A stretch of 64,000 bases of DNA, from assembly GCA_016191245.1 (NCBI GenBank), contig JACPOY010000026.1, positions 61,912 through 125,911 of the forward strand. Reading direction: 5' to 3'. This DNA comes from Gammaproteobacteria bacterium (GTDB lineage: Bacteria > Pseudomonadota > Gammaproteobacteria > Berkiellales > Berkiellaceae). Below the pieces are notes generated by a model, which worked only from the letters and a program-made list of their open reading frames with translations, made no database searches and was not told the DNA's origin. Positions within the stretch are counted from its first letter, which is position 1; every line of letters begins with the position of its first letter. The translations under genes and the position numbers were made by a program. Shown piece by piece: positions 51,674-62,635 of this stretch.

Positions 51674-53670
51674 TCAAATTCGATTAATTCACAACCTTCT
51701 TCAACTTGATCGCCTATTTTGTAATAGATAGATTTTACCGCACCGTCCTTAGGAGCCGATAAAGTATGTTCCATTTTCATTGCCTCAAGCGCAAGCAACT
51801 TTGTGCCCTTATGAACGTTTTCACCTGATTTGACCCAAATTTTACTTATAATGCCAGGCATTGGCGCAAGCAAAGCAGAGTCACCACTCAAAAGCGAGGT
51901 GCTATCAGCCCCAGAGTAGGTAATTCGCTTAAATATAAAAGCCTGGCCTTGATCAAAAATTTCAATCCAGTCGTCGACTTGTGCAAAATCGACACTTACT
52001 TGATGAGTATGAAAGAAGATAACTATTTTGTTAGCTTCAATTTTTCCATTGATTAGGATATCTAATTGTTTATCTTTGCAAACGATATGATAATACTCTT
52101 CATTCTGTTGAGGGTGAGTGATGTAAGCTTCTATTTCTTCTTGCTGACATTGCAATTTTATTGTCTCAACATATGGCAAGTTCAGCCGCCAAGCATTAGT
52201 TTGATTCCATGGGGAGTTTTTTTCATCTTGTCCTATGGGGGAATGCAATCGTCGATTTAATAATATAACAAGACATGCTATAGCAATATGTTGCGGCGAC
52301 GGTTGGCTTGGTTTAGGTAGTAGAGCTTGTAAATTTGACTCAACATATTGAGTATGAACATTGCCTGCTTGAAAGGCGTCATTTTGTAAAATATTACGCA
52401 AAAACGGTAGATTAGTTACAATGCCGACCAAGTGATATTGATTAAGCACGTGTTGCAAAGCTTGTAGTGCCTCAAATCGGTTTGAGCCATGTACAATCAA
52501 TTTGGCAAGTAGAGGATCAAAATAGATGCCGATTTTATCACTGATTTGTATACCAGTGTCCAAACGATATTCACAATCAAGTGGCAACATCATCTCTACA
52601 ATAGTGCCTGTTGCTGGTAAAAATTGATGAAAGGGATCTTCTGCATAAATTCTGGCTTCAAAAGCATGACCATTGAGACAGATGTTTTCTTGTTTTTGAG
52701 GAAGCGCTTCTTTATTTGCAACCAGAATTTGCCACTCGACAAGATCAAACCCCGTTACCATTTCGGTTACAGGATGTTCAACTTGTAAGCGAGTATTCAT
52801 TTCCATAAAGTAAAATTGATTTTCTTTGGTATATAAGAATTCAATCGTGCCTGCCCCAACATAATCAATGGCATGGGCGGCATTGATGGCAGCTTGATAC
52901 ATTTTTTGTTTAGTATCCTCTGGGATATGACAAGCCGGAGATTCTTCAATAATTTTTTGATGCCGCCTTTGCAAAGAGCAATCACGCTCAAATAAATGAA
53001 CAGTGTTGCCAAAATGATCTCGAAATATCTGAACTTCAATATGGCGTGCTGCTTGTAAATATTTTTCAATGAAGATGGAATCATCCCCAAATGCAGCCTT
53101 GCTTTCACGCTTAGCAGCCATTATTGCATCATTGAGATCGTCATGTTTGGTAACAACGCGCATGCCCTTGCCACCACCACCTCTTGCTGCTTTTAAAATG
53201 ACAGGATATCCCATTTTCTGAGCTGCTTTAGAAAGTGCTTCGATACTTTGGTTATCTCCCTCATATCCTGGCACCGTGGGTACGTTAGCATTAGCCATAA
53301 TTTTTTTGGCTTCATCTTTGACGGCCATTTTAGAAATAGCATCTGAGGAAGGTCCGATAAAAATGAGATTATTATCAGTACAAAGCTTTGCAAAGGCAGC
53401 ATTTTCAGATAAAAAACCATAGCCAGGATGAATTGCATCAGCATTGGCTTTTTTAGCGATATGTAAAATATTGGTTGTATTTAAATAACTTTTTTCAACA
53501 GGGATAGGACCAATACAATAAGCTTCATCGGCAAGGTGACAATGCAGTGCATTTTTATCAGGCTCTGCATAAACCGCAATGGCTTTGATGCCTAATCGCT
53601 TGAGAGTACGAATAATACGACATGCTATTTCGCCTCGATTGGCGATGAGGACTGTTTTTATCTTTGTCAT
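51670..53670 (-). CDS. liuD: 3-methylcrotonyl-CoA carboxylase alpha subunit (biotin carboxylase + biotin carrier)
   Basis: From ATG 53670, 666 residues. The N-terminal biotin carboxylase (KTVLIANRGEIACRIIRTLK; AARGGGGKGMRVV ATP loop; MNTRLQVEHPVTEMVTGFDLV) is followed by a BT linker and a C-terminal biotinyl domain with the biotinylated lysine in LLALEAMKMEHTL. With the beta subunit (54.5-56.1 kb) it carboxylates 3-methylcrotonyl-CoA. Context of leucine genes excludes a propionyl- or acetyl-CoA carboxylase reading. Overlaps the enoyl hydratase gene by four bases. Confidence 0.94.
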   Translation of the reverse strand: MTKIKTVLIANRGEIACRIIRTLKRLGIKAIAVYAEPDKNALHCHLADEAYCIGPIPVEKSYLNTTNILHIAKKANADAIHPGYGFLSENAAFAKLCTDNNLIFIGPSSDAISKMAVKDEAKKIMANANVPTVPGYEGDNQSIEALSKAAQKMGYPVILKAARGGGGKGMRVVTKHDDLNDAIMAAKRESKAAFGDDSIFIEKYLQAARHIEVQIFRDHFGNTVHLFERDCSLQRRHQKIIEESPACHIPEDTKQKMYQAAINAAHAIDYVGAGTIEFLYTKENQFYFMEMNTRLQVEHPVTEMVTGFDLVEWQILVANKEALPQKQENICLNGHAFEARIYAEDPFHQFLPATGTIVEMMLPLDCEYRLDTGIQISDKIGIYFDPLLAKLIVHGSNRFEALQALQHVLNQYHLVGIVTNLPFLRNILQNDAFQAGNVHTQYVESNLQALLPKPSQPSPQHIAIACLVILLNRRLHSPIGQDEKNSPWNQTNAWRLNLPYVETIKLQCQQEEIEAYITHPQQNEEYYHIVCKDKQLDILINGKIEANKIVIFFHTHQVSVDFAQVDDWIEIFDQGQAFIFKRITYSGADSTSLLSGDSALLAPMPGIISKIWVKSGENVHKGTKLLALEAMKMEHTLSAPKDGAVKSIYYKIGDQVEEGCELIEFE

Positions 53671-54461
53671 GAACCTTGGATCCAATTGGGTGATCTTTTT
53701 TCTAAAAATGCCGATAGACCTTCTTGTCCTTCTTTTGAAGTTCTTACTTCAACTAATTTTTGCACAGTCAAATTAATAATTTCAGGCGTGACCGGTAATT
53801 TATTTAATAAAGCATTCACTGCTTTAAGTGCTTGGGGTCCACTACGTAATAAACTTGCAATGATATGCTCTGTACGATTTTCAAGTTCTTCAACGGCAAC
53901 GACTTCATGACATAAGCCCATTTCTTTGGCGTCATGGGCGTGAAAGGGCAGGGCAGTTAAGAAATAAGCACGTGCTAATCGAGGTCCAATAGCTTGAATG
54001 ACATACGGACTAATTGTCGCTGGAATAAGACCGAGTTTTACTTCAGAAAAACAAAATGTTGCATTGCTTGCTGCGATGACTATATGACAGCATGCCACTA
54101 ATCCCACGCCACCACCAAATGCAGCGCCTTGGACTTTGGCAATAGTGGGTTTTTGGCAATTATACAAAGTGGACATCAGCACACTTAATAGTCCAGCATC
54201 ATGTAAATTTTCTTCCATTGAAAAATGTGCCATTTTTTTCATCCAAGCAATGTCTGCACCCGCTGAAAAGTTTTTGCCAGCACTTTGTAATAGAATAATT
54301 TTTACTAATGGATCTTGTTCCATTTGTGTGATGGCATTAGTTAATGAAGCAATCATCACTTCATCAAAAGCATTATGGATTTCGGGGCGATTCAATGTGA
54401 TTTTGCCAACGCCATTTGCTGCTACTTCAGTAAGTACTGCGGATTCATTGTGTAGAGTCAT
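53667..54461 (-). CDS. liuC: Methylglutaconyl-CoA hydratase-type enoyl-CoA hydratase
   Basis: A 264-residue crotonase-fold protein. [37 protein letters not shown] (oxyanion hole) and [21 protein letters not shown] are typical. Catalytic glutamate is expected in [17 protein letters not shown]. In the leucine operon it should hydrate 3-methylglutaconyl-CoA to HMG-CoA. It lies between the two carboxylase subunit genes. Confidence 0.92.
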   Translation of the reverse strand: MTLHNESAVLTEVAANGVGKITLNRPEIHNAFDEVMIASLTNAITQMEQDPLVKIILLQSAGKNFSAGADIAWMKKMAHFSMEENLHDAGLLSVLMSTLYNCQKPTIAKVQGAAFGGGVGLVACCHIVIAASNATFCFSEVKLGLIPATISPYVIQAIGPRLARAYFLTALPFHAHDAKEMGLCHEVVAVEELENRTEHIIASLLRSGPQALKAVNALLNKLPVTPEIINLTVQKLVEVRTSKEGQEGLSAFLEKRSPNWIQGS

Positions 54462-56065
54462 ATTCTAAATACTCCAAATTGCGTATCGGGAATAGGGGCA
54501 TTGAGCGCCACAGATAATCCAAGTCCTAGTACATCTCTGGTTTGAATAGGGGAAATAATGCCGTCATCCCAAAGACGCGCGCTTGAGTAAAACGGATGGC
54601 CTTGTTCATCATATTGGGAAACGATTTTGTCAATAAATTGTTTTTCCTCAAGCGCTCCCCATTGCTGGCCAGATTTTTCGAGTTTTGCTTTTTTCACCTG
54701 CGCTAATACACTTGCTGCTTGTTCACCCCCCATGACCGATATTCGCGCATTAGGCCACATCCATAAAAATCGAGGATCATAAGCTCTACCACACATACCA
54801 TAATTACCGGCGCCAAAACTGCCGCCGACAATTACTGTTAATTTAGGGACTTTAGCACAAGCTACAGCGGTTACCATTTTAGCGCCATCTTTGGCAATAC
54901 CACCGGCTTCATAACGTTTGCCAACCATAAAACCATTAATGTTTTGTAAAAATACCAGCGGTATTTTTCGCTGACAACACAGTTCAATAAAATGTGTTCC
55001 CTTTTGCGCCGACTCACTAAATAAAATCCCATTATTTGCCACAATACCAACTGGATAACCATGAATATGGGCAAATCCGCAAAGTAAAGTCGAGCCATAT
55101 AAGGCTTTAAATTCATGAAACGCTGAACCATCCACAACGCGGGCAATAATTTCTTTCATATCCATCGGTTGACGTAAAGATTCTGGTATCAAGCCAAAGA
55201 TTTCTGATGGATCATATAAGGGTGGTATGGATGGTGCTAAAGCAAGGGAAATAGTTTTCTTTTTACTTAAATTTTTGACACATTCTCTTGCGATGATTAA
55301 TGCATGCTCATCATTTTGCGCATAATGATCGGCAACGCCTGAAATGCGACAATGTACATCAGCGCCTCCTAATTCTTCAGCAGTTACATCTTCACCCGTT
55401 GCAGCTTTTACAAGTGGGGGGCCTGCTAGAAAAATAGTCGCTTGTTCTTTTACCATAATACTTTCATCACTCATCGCAGGAACATAAGCACCACCTGCCG
55501 TACATGAGCCCATGACAACCGCAATTTGCGGGATCCCTTGACTGGACATCGTTGCTTGATTGAAAAAAATCCGGCCAAAATCATCTTTATCAGGAAACAC
55601 CTCATCTTGATGAGGAAGATTCGCACCACCTGAATCAACCAAATATATGCAAGGTAAATGATTCTGAGCAGCAATCTCTTGGGCACGTAAATGCTTTTTC
55701 ACCGTGATGGGATAATAAGTGCCGCCCTTGACGGTAGCGTCATTGACAATCAGCATACATTCTAAATTATGGATGCGTCCAATACCGGTGATAATACCGC
55801 CTGCTGGGATGTCCTCGTCATAAAGCTTGTAACCTGCCAGCGTGGAAAGTTCAAGAAAGGGAGAGCCAGGATCAAGCAATTTGTTAATGCGTTCTCTGGG
55901 GAGTAACTTACCGCGTGATTGATGTAATTCCTGGGCTTTTTTTCCACCCCCTTCACTAATTGCTTCGGTGAGTTGCTCTAAAGCTTTTACCTGAATAAGA
56001 ATTTTTTCTACATTACGAACATAGGTGTCGGTTTTGGTATTAAGATTACTTTTCAATATTGGCAT
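54458..56065 (-). CDS. liuB: 3-methylcrotonyl-CoA carboxylase beta subunit (carboxyltransferase)
   Basis: A 535-residue carboxyltransferase. [57 protein letters not shown] and [21 protein letters not shown] are the MCC-beta signatures, distinguishing it from propionyl-CoA carboxylase beta. It moves the carboxyl from biotin to methylcrotonyl-CoA. Its end overlaps the hydratase start. Confidence 0.95.
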   Translation of the reverse strand: MPILKSNLNTKTDTYVRNVEKILIQVKALEQLTEAISEGGGKKAQELHQSRGKLLPRERINKLLDPGSPFLELSTLAGYKLYDEDIPAGGIITGIGRIHNLECMLIVNDATVKGGTYYPITVKKHLRAQEIAAQNHLPCIYLVDSGGANLPHQDEVFPDKDDFGRIFFNQATMSSQGIPQIAVVMGSCTAGGAYVPAMSDESIMVKEQATIFLAGPPLVKAATGEDVTAEELGGADVHCRISGVADHYAQNDEHALIIARECVKNLSKKKTISLALAPSIPPLYDPSEIFGLIPESLRQPMDMKEIIARVVDGSAFHEFKALYGSTLLCGFAHIHGYPVGIVANNGILFSESAQKGTHFIELCCQRKIPLVFLQNINGFMVGKRYEAGGIAKDGAKMVTAVACAKVPKLTVIVGGSFGAGNYGMCGRAYDPRFLWMWPNARISVMGGEQAASVLAQVKKAKLEKSGQQWGALEEKQFIDKIVSQYDEQGHPFYSSARLWDDGIISPIQTRDVLGLGLSVALNAPIPDTQFGVFRI

Positions 56066-56068
56066 AAT

Positions 56069-57259
56069 TTATCCATGTATTTCTATCGCCATGGCCGTTG
56101 CTTCTCCGCCGCCAATGCAAAGCGCAGCGACACCGCGTTTAAGTCCTTTGCTTTTTAAAGCATTGATAAGCGTTGTTACAATGCGGGCGCCGCTGGCACC
56201 AATAGGGTGACCCAATGCGCAAGCTCCGCCATAAATGTTCATTTTTTCATGTGGAATATTCAAGTCTTTCATTGCAGCAAGCGTGACGACAGCAAAGGCT
56301 TCATTCACTTCAAATAAATCCACATCTTTTACTTGCCAGCCCACTTGTTGTAATACTTTTTGTATCGCTTGGATGGGAGCTGTTGTAAAAAGGTTGGGTG
56401 CTTGTGCATGCGTGGCATGTGCACAAATCGTGGCAAGAGGTGTTATATTTCGTTTGGAAGCTTCACTGGCCAACATCAGCAAATGAACAGCAGCCCCATC
56501 GGAAATACCGCTTGAGTTGGCTGCCGTGACAGTGCCATTTTCTTTGAAAGCAGGTTTAAGTTTTGGAATTTTATCAGGTTGTGCTTTGCCTGGAAGTTCA
56601 TCATCAACCACAATAATTTCACCGGTTTTACTTTGTATTGTTACCGGTGCGATTTCTTGCATAAATAATTTTTGCGCAATTGCATGTTGCGCCCGTTTCA
56701 GGGATGTTAAAGCAAAATCATCTTGCGCTTGTCTTGAAAAATGATAATCCGTCGCACAAATTTCTGCAAAAACGCCCATGAGTGCGCCTTTTTCATAGGC
56801 ATCCTCTAAACCATCAAGAAACATATGATCATACATTGTGCCATGACCCATGCGATAACCTTGACGTGCCTTGAGTAATAAATACGGGGCATTGGTCATA
56901 CTTTCCATACCCCCTGCGAGAATTATTTTGTGATTTCTAGCAAAGAGCGAATCAACGCCAATCATCATGGCTTTCATGCCAGAACCACACATTTTATTAA
57001 TAGTTGTTGCACCGACATGTTGAGGAATATCCGCCATCAATGCACTTTGACGCGCAGGAGCTTGTCCGATCCCGGCACTTAATACGCATCCCATCAATAC
57101 TTCGCCGATATCATCTGGTGCAACAGCAACTTCTTTAAGCGCGGCTTGTATGGCAATGCTTGCTAAATGAGGAGCAGATAACGATGCAAAGCATCCTTGA
57201 TATTGTCCAATCGGGGTTCTTTTAGTTGCAACAATAACAACTTTATCTTTTTGTTCCAC
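56069..57259 (-). CDS. Acetyl-CoA acetyltransferase (thiolase)
   Basis: A 396-residue thiolase. The acyl-enzyme cysteine is in TINKMCGSGMKAMM, the His in GGACALGHPIGASGARIV and the second Cys in AALCIGGGEATAMAIE. The start is a GTG at 57259 preceded by AAGGA. In this operon it should cleave acetoacetyl-CoA made by ScoAB to two acetyl-CoA, completing leucine and tyrosine breakdown. Synthesis in the reverse direction is also possible. Confidence 0.94.
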   Translation of the reverse strand: MEQKDKVVIVATKRTPIGQYQGCFASLSAPHLASIAIQAALKEVAVAPDDIGEVLMGCVLSAGIGQAPARQSALMADIPQHVGATTINKMCGSGMKAMMIGVDSLFARNHKIILAGGMESMTNAPYLLLKARQGYRMGHGTMYDHMFLDGLEDAYEKGALMGVFAEICATDYHFSRQAQDDFALTSLKRAQHAIAQKLFMQEIAPVTIQSKTGEIIVVDDELPGKAQPDKIPKLKPAFKENGTVTAANSSGISDGAAVHLLMLASEASKRNITPLATICAHATHAQAPNLFTTAPIQAIQKVLQQVGWQVKDVDLFEVNEAFAVVTLAAMKDLNIPHEKMNIYGGACALGHPIGASGARIVTTLINALKSKGLKRGVAALCIGGGEATAMAIEIHG

Positions 57260-57268
57260 AGCTTATCC

Positions 57269-58420
57269 TTATGCTGACTCTTCAAAAATTTCCCTACCAA
57301 TCACAATACGACGTATTTCAGAGGTTCCTGCTCCAATTTCATATAATTTGGCATCACGTAAATAGCGTCCGGTGGGATATTCATTAATGTAGCCATTGCC
57401 ACCTAAACATTGAATGGCATGAAGTGCCATGTGGGTGGCGTGTTCTGAGGTATATAAAATTACCGATGCTGCATCTTTATTTTTTAAAGTTTGATTGTTG
57501 TCAACCATAGAAGCCAGAGCATAAAGATAGGAGCGGCTTGCATTTAATACAGTGTACATATCGGCTACTTTGCCTTGGATAAATTGAAATTCTCCAATTG
57601 CTTTACCAAATTGCTTTCTTTCATGGACATAGGGCACAACCGTATCTAGACAAGCTTGCATAATCCCAACAGGGCCTGCAGCGAGAATGAGTCTTTCGTA
57701 ATTTAATCCACTCATTAAGACACTAGCGCCTTCATTAATTTGTCCCAAAATATTTTCAGCTGGCACTTCACAATTTTCAAAGACAAGCTCACAAGTATTG
57801 GATCCCCGCATACCAAGTTTGTCTAGTTTTTGCGCACAGCTAAAGCCTGAAAAAGTATTTTCAATAATAAAAGCAGTGATCCCTTTTGAACCTTTACCCT
57901 TATCAGTACGTGCATAGACAATAATAGTATTGGCATCGGGACCATTGGTGATCCACATCTTTGTGCCGTTTAAAATATATTTATCACCCTTTGCTGTGGC
58001 ACTTAAAGTTAAGCTCATCACATCTGAACCACTGCCGGTTTCACTCATGGCTAGTGCACCAACATGTTCACCAGATATCAACTTGGGTAAATAGCGCAAC
58101 TTTTGCTGATGGGTGCCATTGCGATGGATTTGATTTACGCATAAATTGGAATGTGCGCCATAACTTAAGCCGACGGAGCCAGATGCACGACTGATTTCTT
58201 CCATTGCAATAACATGAGCAAGGTAACCTAGTTGCGAACCGCCATATTGTTCATCGACAGTAATCCCAAGCAAACCCAAGTTACCCATTTTCTGCCATAG
58301 TTCAGCAGGAAATTTGTTTGATTCGTCAATTTTATGCGCAATGGGGGCAATTTCTTTTTGCGAGAATTGATAAACTGTATCGCGGATGAGGGAAGCTGTT
58401 TCATTTACGGTCGGGAACAT
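57269..58420 (-). CDS. liuA: Isovaleryl-CoA dehydrogenase
   Basis: A 383-residue acyl-CoA dehydrogenase. [19 protein letters not shown] and [18 protein letters not shown] are FAD/substrate blocks. [19 protein letters not shown] holds the glutamate in the position that is catalytic specifically in isovaleryl-CoA dehydrogenase, while the C-terminal [19 protein letters not shown] lacks the usual catalytic Glu (Gly instead). It oxidises isovaleryl-CoA and passes electrons to ETF. First gene of the eight-gene leucine operon. Confidence 0.94.
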   Translation of the reverse strand: MFPTVNETASLIRDTVYQFSQKEIAPIAHKIDESNKFPAELWQKMGNLGLLGITVDEQYGGSQLGYLAHVIAMEEISRASGSVGLSYGAHSNLCVNQIHRNGTHQQKLRYLPKLISGEHVGALAMSETGSGSDVMSLTLSATAKGDKYILNGTKMWITNGPDANTIIVYARTDKGKGSKGITAFIIENTFSGFSCAQKLDKLGMRGSNTCELVFENCEVPAENILGQINEGASVLMSGLNYERLILAAGPVGIMQACLDTVVPYVHERKQFGKAIGEFQFIQGKVADMYTVLNASRSYLYALASMVDNNQTLKNKDAASVILYTSEHATHMALHAIQCLGGNGYINEYPTGRYLRDAKLYEIGAGTSEIRRIVIGREIFEESA

Positions 58421-58520
58421 AATGATGTTTACCTCATATCAATTTACTCGAAGCGCAATTAACACTCATACTACTAAAAATATTTTGCTTTGAGTATACA
58501 AATCTTAGTAAGGGAATAAA

Positions 58521-59282
58521 ATGAAAATTAAAGATTGTATTGCACTCGTATCAGGTGGTGGTTCAGGGTTAGGAGAAGCTGTTTGTAGGTATTTAGCTGA
58601 ACTAGGTGCAAAAATTATCGTACTCGATAAAGATGAAAATGCTGCGGTGCGGGTGTCAACAGCAGTCCATGGTATGGCTGTACAATGTGACATCACGCAA
58701 GATCAAGCATTAGAAGAAGCATTTGTAAAAATTCAGCAAGCACATGTACGCCCCATCTCTGTGGCCATCAATTGTGCCGGCATTGCCCCTGCGCAACGTA
58801 TGGTGGGCAGGAATGGGCCAGTAGCATTGTCTTGGTTTGAAGAGGTTATCAAAATTAATTTGATAGGTTCATTTAATGTGATGCGCTTAAGCGCAGCGCA
58901 AATGATGAAAGCGCAAGTAGTTGCTGAAGAAGAACGAGGCGTTATTATTAATACTGCTTCCATCGCAGCTTTTGACGGACAAATCGGACAAATTGCCTAT
59001 AGTGCCTCCAAAGGGGGAGTTGTTGGCATGACATTACCTGCGGCAAGAGAGCTCGCAAAGTTTGGGATCCGTGTCATGGCTATTGCGCCAGGATTATTTG
59101 ATACGCCCATGTTACAAAATATGCCTCAAGAAGTGAGAGCGGCTTTACATGAACAAACGTTATTTCCAAAACGATTTGGCCAACCTGAGGAATTTGCTTC
59201 TTTAGTCGCTCAAATTATTACTAATCCTATGTTCAATGGAGAAGTTATTCGTTTAGATGGCGGTATAAGAATGCATGCTTAA
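58521..59282 (+). CDS. SDR-family 3-hydroxyacyl-CoA dehydrogenase (HSD17B10-like)
   Basis: A 253-residue short-chain dehydrogenase. NAD-binding VSGGGSGLGEAVCRYLAELG, NCAGIAPA, and catalytic Ser in NTASIAAFDGQIG with YSASKGG. The GLGEA/INCAGIAPAQR/DGQIGQIAYSASKGG set resembles HSD17B10, which oxidises 2-methyl-3-hydroxybutyryl-CoA in isoleucine catabolism. Divergent from the leucine operon and convergent with a second acyl-CoA dehydrogenase (4-bp overlap). Confidence 0.9.
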   Translation: MKIKDCIALVSGGGSGLGEAVCRYLAELGAKIIVLDKDENAAVRVSTAVHGMAVQCDITQDQALEEAFVKIQQAHVRPISVAINCAGIAPAQRMVGRNGPVALSWFEEVIKINLIGSFNVMRLSAAQMMKAQVVAEEERGVIINTASIAAFDGQIGQIAYSASKGGVVGMTLPAARELAKFGIRVMAIAPGLFDTPMLQNMPQEVRAALHEQTLFPKRFGQPEEFASLVAQIITNPMFNGEVIRLDGGIRMHA

Positions 59283-60412
59283 GTGATTAATTCTCGTCCA
59301 ATAATAAGACGTTGAATATCGCTGGTGCCTTCATAAATACTGGTGACACGCACATCGCGGTAGATCCTCTCTAATGGAAAATCAGCCAGATATCCATACC
59401 CTCCATAAATTTGGATGGCTTGGCGGCAAATTTTTTCAGCGACCTCAGAGGCAAATAATTTGGCCATCGAGGCTTCTTTTAAGCAGGACAGTTGTTTATC
59501 GCGAAGAAGAGCAGCATGGAAAAGAAGTTGTTTGGCCGCTTCAAGTTCTGTTGCCATATCAGCTAATTTAAAACTAATTGCTTCATGTTCATATAAAAAT
59601 TTACCAAAGGTTTTTCGATCTTTTGCATAGAGTAAACTTAATTCAAAAGCTTCTTCTGCCATGCCGATAGCTTGAGCTGCAATACCTAAGCGACCGCATT
59701 CTAAATTGCTTAAGGCAATCTTATAACCTTGTCCCAATGTACCAAGTTGATAGCTGGCAGGAATATGACAATCATCAAGGACAATTTGCGCAATCTCAGA
59801 GGCATGTTGCCCCATTTTATGCTCTATTTTTGCAACTTGATAACCTTTAGTATTTGTTGGAACGATAAATGCGCTGATACCATGTTGCTTTTGAGTGGCA
59901 TCTGTTACAGCAAACACAATGGCTATATCAGCATGTTTTCCTGATGTTACAAATTGTTTTACGCCATTTAATATAAATTCATCGCCTTGGCGTTTTGCTT
60001 TGGTTTGTAAATTAGCAGCATCAGAACCTGCTTGGGGCTCTGATAAACAAAAAGCACCTAATTTTTCGCCCTTGGCCATAGGAAGTAAAAACTGCTTTTT
60101 TTGTTCATCGTTGCCGTAATTCAAAATAGGGAGCATGGCAACACTGTTATGAACACTCACTATCGTTGATAGCGCACCATCGGCTTTGGCAATTTCACGA
60201 ATAACGGTTACATAAGAAATATAATCAATCTCTGATCCTCCCCAACGTTGGGGGATAAGCATGCCAAGAAACCCAGCTTGAGCAAGGGCCATTAATGCCT
60301 CTTGGGGAAATATTTTTTCATCCGCCCATTGACGAGCAAATGGGCGGATGACTTTATTGGCTAAGGCGCGTGCACTTTCTGCAATTAAGAGCTGCTCTTG
60401 CGTTAGTAACAT
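59279..60412 (-). CDS. Acyl-CoA dehydrogenase (short/branched-chain type)
   Basis: A 377-residue acyl-CoA dehydrogenase. LSEPQAGSDAANLQTKAKRQ and ILNGVKQFVTSG contact FAD and substrate. The catalytic glutamate is in the C-terminal VTSIYEGTSDIQRLIIGREL position typical of SCAD, 2-methylbutyryl- and isobutyryl-CoA dehydrogenases. Substrate within that group is not decided. AAGGA precedes the ATG. Electrons go to ETF. Confidence 0.9.
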   Translation of the reverse strand: MLLTQEQLLIAESARALANKVIRPFARQWADEKIFPQEALMALAQAGFLGMLIPQRWGGSEIDYISYVTVIREIAKADGALSTIVSVHNSVAMLPILNYGNDEQKKQFLLPMAKGEKLGAFCLSEPQAGSDAANLQTKAKRQGDEFILNGVKQFVTSGKHADIAIVFAVTDATQKQHGISAFIVPTNTKGYQVAKIEHKMGQHASEIAQIVLDDCHIPASYQLGTLGQGYKIALSNLECGRLGIAAQAIGMAEEAFELSLLYAKDRKTFGKFLYEHEAISFKLADMATELEAAKQLLFHAALLRDKQLSCLKEASMAKLFASEVAEKICRQAIQIYGGYGYLADFPLERIYRDVRVTSIYEGTSDIQRLIIGRELIT

Positions 60413-60575
60413 AGATTACATCCTTGTAGCTATATGGCGATTATGCCTTCAAAGTAGCAGAAATCGGCTCTCGTTTCTGCTGCTAGGTTACGCATCTGTG
60501 ATGAGGCTGATAGAATGCCGACAAGTACTTGCGGGCCTAACACGATAGTGGTCCGAGGATAAGAAAGGAGCCTAA

Positions 60576-61658
60576 ATGAATCAAAAGACAACAAAGGTTG
60601 CTCACTTTGACATACCTTATTTTCGTTATTTAGATCCCCAAGGCGAAATAGAGCAACCCTTACCGGGGTTTGCCCAAGATAGAGAACAGGTTGAGGCTAT
60701 TTATCGCATGATGGTGCTTACCCGATTGTTCGATAAAAAAGCCGTGGCACTACAGCGGACCGGCAAACTGGGGACCTATCCTTCAACCTTAGGCCAAGAA
60801 GGGATCAGCGTAGGCATAGGGAGTGCTATGCATGCTGATGATGTTTTATGCCCTTATTACAGAGAATACGGTGCGCAGTTCTGGCGTGGCGTTAAAATGG
60901 AAGAAATTCTCCTTTATTGGGGGGGTGATGAAAGAGGAAGCAATTTCGAAAAGTCTCGTCAAGATTTTCCTATTTGTGTTCCTATCGCCAGTCAAACGTT
61001 ACATGCCGTTGGCGTGGCAAGTGCCATCAAATATCGCAAGCAACAACGAGCAGTATTAACGGCGATTGGAGATGGCGGTACATCGCGAGGTGATTTTTAT
61101 GAAGCAATGAATGTTGCAGGAGCTTGGGAGCTCCCAGTTGTCTTTGTGATTAATAATAATCAATGGGCAATATCAGTGCCAACAAAAGATCAAACCAAAG
61201 CACAGACGTTAGCGCAAAAAGCCATTGCGGCAGGATTGGAAGGTTGGCAAATTGATGGCAACGATGTCTTTGCAGTCAAAGATGCCGTTGAGAAAGCCCT
61301 CGATAAGGCTCGAAATGGAAAAGGCGCAACAGTGATTGAAGCACTCTCCTATCGGATGGGGGATCATACCACCGCAGATGATGCCAGCCGCTATCGAAGT
61401 GCTGAAGAACTAAATGAAAATGCGAAAAAAGATCCCATTGCCAGGCTGCAAGCGTATATGAAAAAAGCCAATATGTGGGACGATAATAAAGAAAATGCGT
61501 TAATAGAAACATTAACACTTGAAGTCAATAATGCCGTGGAACGATTTGTGAATATTCCTATGCCTTCCCCTGAATCCATGTTTGATTATCTATATGAAAC
61601 TTTGCCTGCGGCTTTACATGCACAACGTGACGCGGTGAAAAATGGAGGATCAGCATGA
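60576..61658 (+). CDS. 2-oxoacid dehydrogenase E1 component, alpha subunit (branched-chain or pyruvate)
   Basis: A 360-residue E1-alpha. RMMVLTRLFDKKAVALQRTG and the thiamine-diphosphate motif GDGGTSRGDFYEAMNVAGAW with VFVINNNQWAIS are clear. YRMGDHTTADDASRYR matches the phosphorylation-loop region and is typical of branched-chain E1. Given the adjacent leucine/isoleucine genes, branched-chain 2-oxoacid dehydrogenase is favoured over pyruvate dehydrogenase. AGGAG precedes the ATG. First of an E1a-E1b-E2 operon with four-base overlaps. Confidence 0.9.
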   Translation: MNQKTTKVAHFDIPYFRYLDPQGEIEQPLPGFAQDREQVEAIYRMMVLTRLFDKKAVALQRTGKLGTYPSTLGQEGISVGIGSAMHADDVLCPYYREYGAQFWRGVKMEEILLYWGGDERGSNFEKSRQDFPICVPIASQTLHAVGVASAIKYRKQQRAVLTAIGDGGTSRGDFYEAMNVAGAWELPVVFVINNNQWAISVPTKDQTKAQTLAQKAIAAGLEGWQIDGNDVFAVKDAVEKALDKARNGKGATVIEALSYRMGDHTTADDASRYRSAEELNENAKKDPIARLQAYMKKANMWDDNKENALIETLTLEVNNAVERFVNIPMPSPESMFDYLYETLPAALHAQRDAVKNGGSA

Positions 61659-62635
61659 GCGCAATAACGCTAGTTGAAGCTGTCACTCAAGCTTTGAGTT
61701 ATGAGCTAGAGCATGACCACGATGTGCTTGTATTTGGACAGGATGTGGGTGGCAATGGTGGCGTCTTTAGAGCAACGGAAGGTTTGCAAAAGCGATTTGG
61801 AAAAGAAAGAATTCGCGATACCCCATTAGCTGAAAATATGATTGTAGGACTTGCCGTTGGTATGGCGGCTCAAGGATTGAAACCGGTTGCTGAAATTCAG
61901 TTTATGGATTTTATTTGCGCAGGGATTGACCAAATCCTTTCTCATGGATCAAGATTGCGCAATCGAACTCGTGGTAGATTAACTTGCCCGATGGTGATAC
62001 GGACCCCTTCTGGTGGTGGCATCAGAGCACCAGAACATCATTCAGATAGTATGGAAGCCATTTTTTCTACTATTCCCGGATTACGTGTGGTCATTCCTTC
62101 CTCTCCAAGTCGTGCTTATGGTTTATTACTTGCCTCCATTCGTGATCCTGATCCGGTTATTTTTATGGAGCCAAAGCGTATTTACCGTATGGTAAAAGAA
62201 ATCGTTCCTGATAATGGCGAAGCACTGCCTTTAGATGTTTGTTTTGTACTACGCGAAGGCAAAGATATTACTTTAGTTTCTTGGGGCGCGATGGTCCATG
62301 AAACTTTACAAGTTGCGGATAAATTAGCCCAAGAAGGTATTGAGGCCGAAGTCATTGATGTGGCAACCATCAAGCCTCTAGATATGGAAACGATTTTACA
62401 ATCGGTAGAAAAAACAGGTCGTTGCGTTATCATCCAAGAAGCCAATCCAACTTGTTCTGTGAGTTCAGAAATTAGCGCGCAATTAGCAGAGAAAGGTTTA
62501 ACCTCACTCATGGCTCCTGTAAAACGTGTCACGGGATATGACACGGTGATGCCGTTGTATCGTTTAGAAAAGCTTTATATTCCTAGTGAACAAAAAATTA
62601 TGAATACTGTGAAAGAAGTATTGGAGTATGCATGA
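61655..62635 (+). CDS. 2-oxoacid dehydrogenase E1 component, beta subunit
   Basis: A 326-residue transketolase-like E1-beta. VLVFGQDVGGNGGVFRATEG, ENMIVGLAVGMAAQGLKPVA, QFMDFICAGIDQI and TPSGGGIRAPEHHSDSMEAI are typical. It forms the alpha2beta2 E1 with the preceding subunit and decarboxylates the 2-oxoacid. Starts within the E1-alpha stop (ATGA). Confidence 0.93.
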   Translation: MSAITLVEAVTQALSYELEHDHDVLVFGQDVGGNGGVFRATEGLQKRFGKERIRDTPLAENMIVGLAVGMAAQGLKPVAEIQFMDFICAGIDQILSHGSRLRNRTRGRLTCPMVIRTPSGGGIRAPEHHSDSMEAIFSTIPGLRVVIPSSPSRAYGLLLASIRDPDPVIFMEPKRIYRMVKEIVPDNGEALPLDVCFVLREGKDITLVSWGAMVHETLQVADKLAQEGIEAEVIDVATIKPLDMETILQSVEKTGRCVIIQEANPTCSVSSEISAQLAEKGLTSLMAPVKRVTGYDTVMPLYRLEKLYIPSEQKIMNTVKEVLEYA